Assembly (NCBI GenBank): GCA_002359055.1
Contig: DEQC01000065.1
Coordinates: 1 to 16,861 of the forward strand
Source: Flavobacteriales bacterium UBA3376
GTDB taxonomy: Bacteria > Bacteroidota > Bacteroidia > Flavobacteriales > Weeksellaceae
Length of the DNA: 16,861 nucleotides
Reading direction: 5' to 3'
Positions within the stretch are counted from its first letter, which is position 1; each line of letters begins with the position of its first letter. Of this stretch, positions 14,787 through 16,861 are shown in pieces. The position numbers were made by a program, and so were the translations under genes. The notes under the pieces were generated by a model, which ran no database searches, was not told the origin of the DNA, and saw only the letters and a list, made by a program, of their open reading frames with translations.

Positions 14787-15599
14787 TCATAAATCTTTAG
14801 CACATCTAAATCCAAGGTTGTTGACGTTGTAATTGGCTTTTAAACTTCCTCTCATCGCATAACGTACAAAAGCAGCATAATTGTGCAAATCAGAAGTTGT
14901 TACAGCAGCACCTGCACAAAATAAATCTTCGTTTTTTGAACTGTCATTTCTGGATTCTCCAGACATCATGACTGAGTTAAAATCTTCGGTCCATTCCCAC
15001 ACTTTTCCATACATATCATATACGCCATAAAAGTTGGGTTGTTCAAGTTTAATTGAGGTTTTATACGTGTCTTTTTTTTGGTAAGACTTTAGGATGGCAT
15101 CGGAGAATTCAGTTTTTTTTGAAGCATCTTTAGTCGTTGCGTCGGCCAATGCCACAAATTCCCATTCGTCAACGGTTGGTAATCGTTTTCCTACACTTTT
15201 TGCGTAGGCGTTAGCTGCAAACCAAGAAATGTTTGTAACTGGTGAATTGGGACTTACATCTTTTGGAAATTCGAAGTCGCTTGGCCAGTTTTTTAAATAA
15301 TCTATATCTGCATATAGACGAGAGACATTGCTTTTGGTCCACTGTGGATTCTTTTTTAAAAAATCTAAGAATTCCTCATTTGTAACGGGACTGTCATCCA
15401 TGTAAAACGGTTTTACCTTTACTAACTTTCCTGAATCTTGACCGATGAATCCTTCGTAGGTTCCGCCATCAATTTTCACCATGTTTTTATTAGTGTAAAT
15501 ATACGTTGTTTTTTTAGAAACTTTATAAGAATCCTGCTTTCTTATGTTAGGATAACAAGAAGAAATAATAAGGATAAAACCGATTACAATGAATTTCAT
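14787..15599 (-). CDS. nirV: NirV: formylglycine-generating-enzyme-fold lipoprotein of the nitrite operon, catalytic cysteines absent
   Basis: A 270-residue protein with a lipoprotein signal peptide (ISSC, lipidated Cys15) followed by an FGE-sulfatase/SUMF1 domain. Visible blocks are VKIDGGTYEGFIG (41-53), KPFYMDDSPVTNEEFLDFL (63-81), PVTNISWFAANAYAKSVGKR (120-139), LPTVDEWEFVA (140-150), YGVYDMYGKVWEWTEDF (191-207) and the end VNNLGFRCAKDL. Counting back from NLGFRC, the two active cysteines of human FGE (336 and 341) fall on Ala242 and Tyr247, so sulfatase-type formylglycine chemistry is not expected. NirV proteins are FGE-fold proteins encoded beside nirK in several denitrifiers, with unclear function. 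Position 20 bases after nirK supports that name. No sulfatase is encoded in the window. Confidence 0.85.
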   Translation of the reverse strand: MKFIVIGFILIISSCYPNIRKQDSYKVSKKTTYIYTNKNMVKIDGGTYEGFIGQDSGKLVKVKPFYMDDSPVTNEEFLDFLKKNPQWTKSNVSRLYADIDYLKNWPSDFEFPKDVSPNSPVTNISWFAANAYAKSVGKRLPTVDEWEFVALADATTKDASKKTEFSDAILKSYQKKDTYKTSIKLEQPNFYGVYDMYGKVWEWTEDFNSVMMSGESRNDSSKNEDLFCAGAAVTTSDLHNYAAFVRYAMRGSLKANYNVNNLGFRCAKDL

Positions 15600-15619
15600 A
15601 ACCTTGAATTTATTGATAT

Positions 15620-16684
15620 TTATAGTTTTTGATCGTTGGGTTTATGCTCGTAGAAAATGTTTGGATTTTCTTCTCCACTAACTTTTATTTTACCCAAAGC
15701 ACCTTTGTGAAAAGCTCTAAAAATCGCGTGGTCAACAAGTACATAATCACCTGGAACATCCGCTTTGAATTCGACTATGGCAGCACCTCCAGCTGGAATA
15801 CTCGTGGTTTGAACATTTTCCATAATCGTAGTTCCTCCTTCTGTATAAACTTTATCGAAAATTTCTCCAATTACGTGAAAAGATGAGGTTAAGTTTGGTC
15901 CACCATTTCCTACAAATAATCGTACAGTTTCCCCAACTTTTACTTGCAATTCATTGTCGCCCATCAAAGCACCTGTATTTCCGTTGAAAACAACATAATC
16001 GGGTTGCTCAGCGATCGCTTTGTTGATGTCAAATTCTTGAAGTCCTTTTTCGCCATAAGCTCCTTTTGTGTAAAAATCTCCTTGCATGATATAAAATTCT
16101 TTGTCCACAGGAGGTAATCCACCTTCAGGTTCAATTAGAATTAATCCATACATTCCATTGGCGATGTGCATTCCAACTGGTGCAGCTGCACAATGGTAAA
16201 CATATAATCCTGCATGTAAAGCTTTGAAAGTGAAAACTGCTTCTTTACCTGGTGCTACAAAAGTCGCTTCAGCACCTCCTCCAGGACCGTTGACAGCGTG
16301 TAGGTCAATGTTGTGTGGGAAATTGCTATCGTCTCTGTTTTTCAAATGCAATTCGATTTCATCTCCTACTCTTGCTCGTATAAAAGTTCCAGGAACCGTT
16401 CCATTGAACGTCCAAAAGTTGTACTCAACTCCATTGGCCAATTCACCGACTTCTTCAATCACTTCGAGATTTACAACGACTTTCTTTGCTGCTCTGTTAC
16501 CAACTGCCGATTGTACATAAGGAGGTGCAGGTAATTCCATAACTTCAACTGTACCGTCAGTTTTAATTTCTTCAGCATTGATTGTGTTTAATGCTAAATC
16601 AGATTCTTGAGTGTTTTTTGAACAAGAACTGACGCCTGTTATCACCAGTAAGCCTAAAATTATTTTCCGTTTGAATGATTTCAT
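15620..16684 (-). CDS. nirK: Copper-containing nitrite reductase, AniA-like (class II), lipoprotein
   Basis: A 354-residue enzyme reducing nitrite to nitric oxide, with two cupredoxin domains (about 65-187 and 195-337), expected as a trimer. The signal peptide ends GVSSC with the lipidated cysteine at residue 21. By alignment, type 1 copper ligands are His124, Cys165, His173 and Met178. Type 2 ligands are His129, His164 and His319. Catalytic Asp127 (PHNIDLHA) and His270 (SSFHVIGEIFDKVY) are present. The short loop YHCAAAPVGMHIANGM has seven residues between Cys and the next His, as in Neisseria AniA rather than the longer loop of class I enzymes. No C-terminal cytochrome c or N-terminal azurin fusion exists, so an external donor is needed; the cytochrome at 13767-14189 is a candidate. 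It is the first gene of nirK-nirV-sco-cytochrome. Confidence 0.96.
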   Translation of the reverse strand: MKSFKRKIILGLLVITGVSSCSKNTQESDLALNTINAEEIKTDGTVEVMELPAPPYVQSAVGNRAAKKVVVNLEVIEEVGELANGVEYNFWTFNGTVPGTFIRARVGDEIELHLKNRDDSNFPHNIDLHAVNGPGGGAEATFVAPGKEAVFTFKALHAGLYVYHCAAAPVGMHIANGMYGLILIEPEGGLPPVDKEFYIMQGDFYTKGAYGEKGLQEFDINKAIAEQPDYVVFNGNTGALMGDNELQVKVGETVRLFVGNGGPNLTSSFHVIGEIFDKVYTEGGTTIMENVQTTSIPAGGAAIVEFKADVPGDYVLVDHAIFRAFHKGALGKIKVSGEENPNIFYEHKPNDQKL

Positions 16685-16722
16685 AATATATGTTTTTTAA
16701 ATTAATGTCATTTTTCTTAATA

Positions 16723-16730
16723 CAAATTTA
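16723..16730 (-). promoter_or_regulatory. Candidate -7 promoter element for the nirK operon
   Basis: Minus-strand TAAATTTG matches TAnnTTTG exactly, 38 bases before the nirK ATG. The region 19 bases upstream has no clean TTTG, which would fit an activator-dependent promoter. A palindrome GTCA-T-TGAC lies at 16773-16781. Confidence 0.45.
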
Positions 16731-16772
16731 CATATTAAAGTATAAAAGACATTTTAATCTTTTATGAGATGT

Positions 16773-16781
16773 GTCATTGAC
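16773..16781. promoter_or_regulatory. Possible activator half-sites upstream of nirK
   Basis: GTCATTGAC is a 4+1+4 palindrome. The overlapping TGT-N9-ACA (16772-16786) is also symmetric. Both are centred about 60 bases upstream of the start expected from the -7 element, where a CRP/FNR-type activator could sit. The sequence does not match a canonical FNR or CRP site well, so this is weak. Confidence 0.2.
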
Positions 16782-16831
16782 GAACATGAAATTTATCAGA
16801 AAATATACAATGCTTAAGGAGGTGTAAGTAG

Positions 16832-16861
16832 ATGATGATTTTTAATGCTTTGTCGATAGAA
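16832..16861 (+). CDS. Possible start of a divergent gene, cut by the window edge
   Basis: Ten codons (MMIFNALSIE) are open to the edge. A full anti-Shine-Dalgarno match, AAGGAGGT at 16816-16823, lies 8 bases before the ATG, an ideal spacing. Such sites are rare in this phylum, which could mean either a strongly translated gene or coincidence. A minus-strand reading frame is also open across the same bases (16775-16861), so strand is uncertain. Product unknown. Confidence 0.3.
   Translation, partial: MMIFNALSIE

Noticed and set aside
14787..14815. Longer N-terminus for the SCO gene starting at 14815
   Set aside because: It overlaps nirV and places MDLDVLKIYD before an otherwise perfect lipoprotein signal peptide that starts at 14785.
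14787..15599. Active sulfatase-maturing formylglycine-generating enzyme
   Set aside because: Both catalytic cysteine positions are substituted and no sulfatase is present; operon context fits NirV.
16224..16520. Plus-strand 98-codon open frame inside nirK
   Set aside because: It is antisense to conserved copper-ligand codons of nirK and shows no protein features of its own.
16775..16861. Minus-strand 3' end of a gene upstream of nirK (SIDKALKIIIYLHLL...)
   Set aside because: The frame is open for only 28 codons in the window and shows no family signal; it cannot be supported over the plus-strand start opposite it.

Overview
The window is a low-GC stretch of a Bacteroidota chromosome, most likely from a member of the Flavobacteriales or a close relative. 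Supporting evidence: a SusC/SusD (RagA/RagB) outer-membrane pair, the gene order ddl / PASTA protein / rluA-family, a CcsBA-type cytochrome c biogenesis gene at the left edge, several exact matches to the Bacteroidota -7 promoter element TAnnTTTG, and start codons that mostly lack a Shine-Dalgarno sequence. No tRNA, rRNA, CRISPR array, insertion sequence or phage gene was seen.

Layout. 1-179 (-): start of a fused CcsBA cytochrome c biogenesis protein, cut by the window edge. 181-365: divergent intergenic region with a strong inverted repeat. 366-2648 (+): a FucP/GluP-like sugar MFS transporter with a large internal insertion, then a small DUF1648-type membrane protein. 2664-3130 (+): a decayed internal fragment of a thiolase gene whose last piece is fused in frame to an unrecognised 60-codon tail. 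3178-4455 (-): rarA, ending inside a hairpin. 4491-9352 (-): a susC-susD operon with its own terminator. 9444-10040 (+): rnhB. 10042-11480 (-): coaD and ddl, overlapping. 11695-13708 (+): a kinase-less PASTA protein and an RluA-family pseudouridine synthase, ending in a long perfect hairpin terminator. 13767-16684 (-): a four-gene nitrite reduction operon, nirK-nirV-sco-cytochrome c. 16685-16861: the nirK upstream region and a possible divergent gene start.

How the genes fit together. The clearest functional unit is the nitrite operon. An AniA-like (class II) copper nitrite reductase, a degenerate formylglycine-generating-enzyme fold protein (NirV), a SCO-type copper/thiol protein and a small monohaem cytochrome c all carry lipoprotein signal peptides, so the module is probably membrane-anchored. 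The cytochrome is a plausible electron donor to NirK and SCO a plausible copper chaperone. The CcsBA gene at the opposite end would supply haem attachment for such cytochromes, but it is far away and not in the same operon. The SusCD pair has no neighbouring glycoside hydrolase, peptidase or sigma/anti-sigma pair, so its substrate cannot be inferred. rarA, rnhB, coaD, ddl and rluA-family genes are housekeeping.

I see no clearly new multi-gene defence or mobile system. The points most worth following up are the thiolase-remnant chimera, the NirV protein lacking both FGE catalytic cysteines inside an all-lipoprotein operon, and the enlarged sugar transporter with neutral residues at the FucP proton-site positions.
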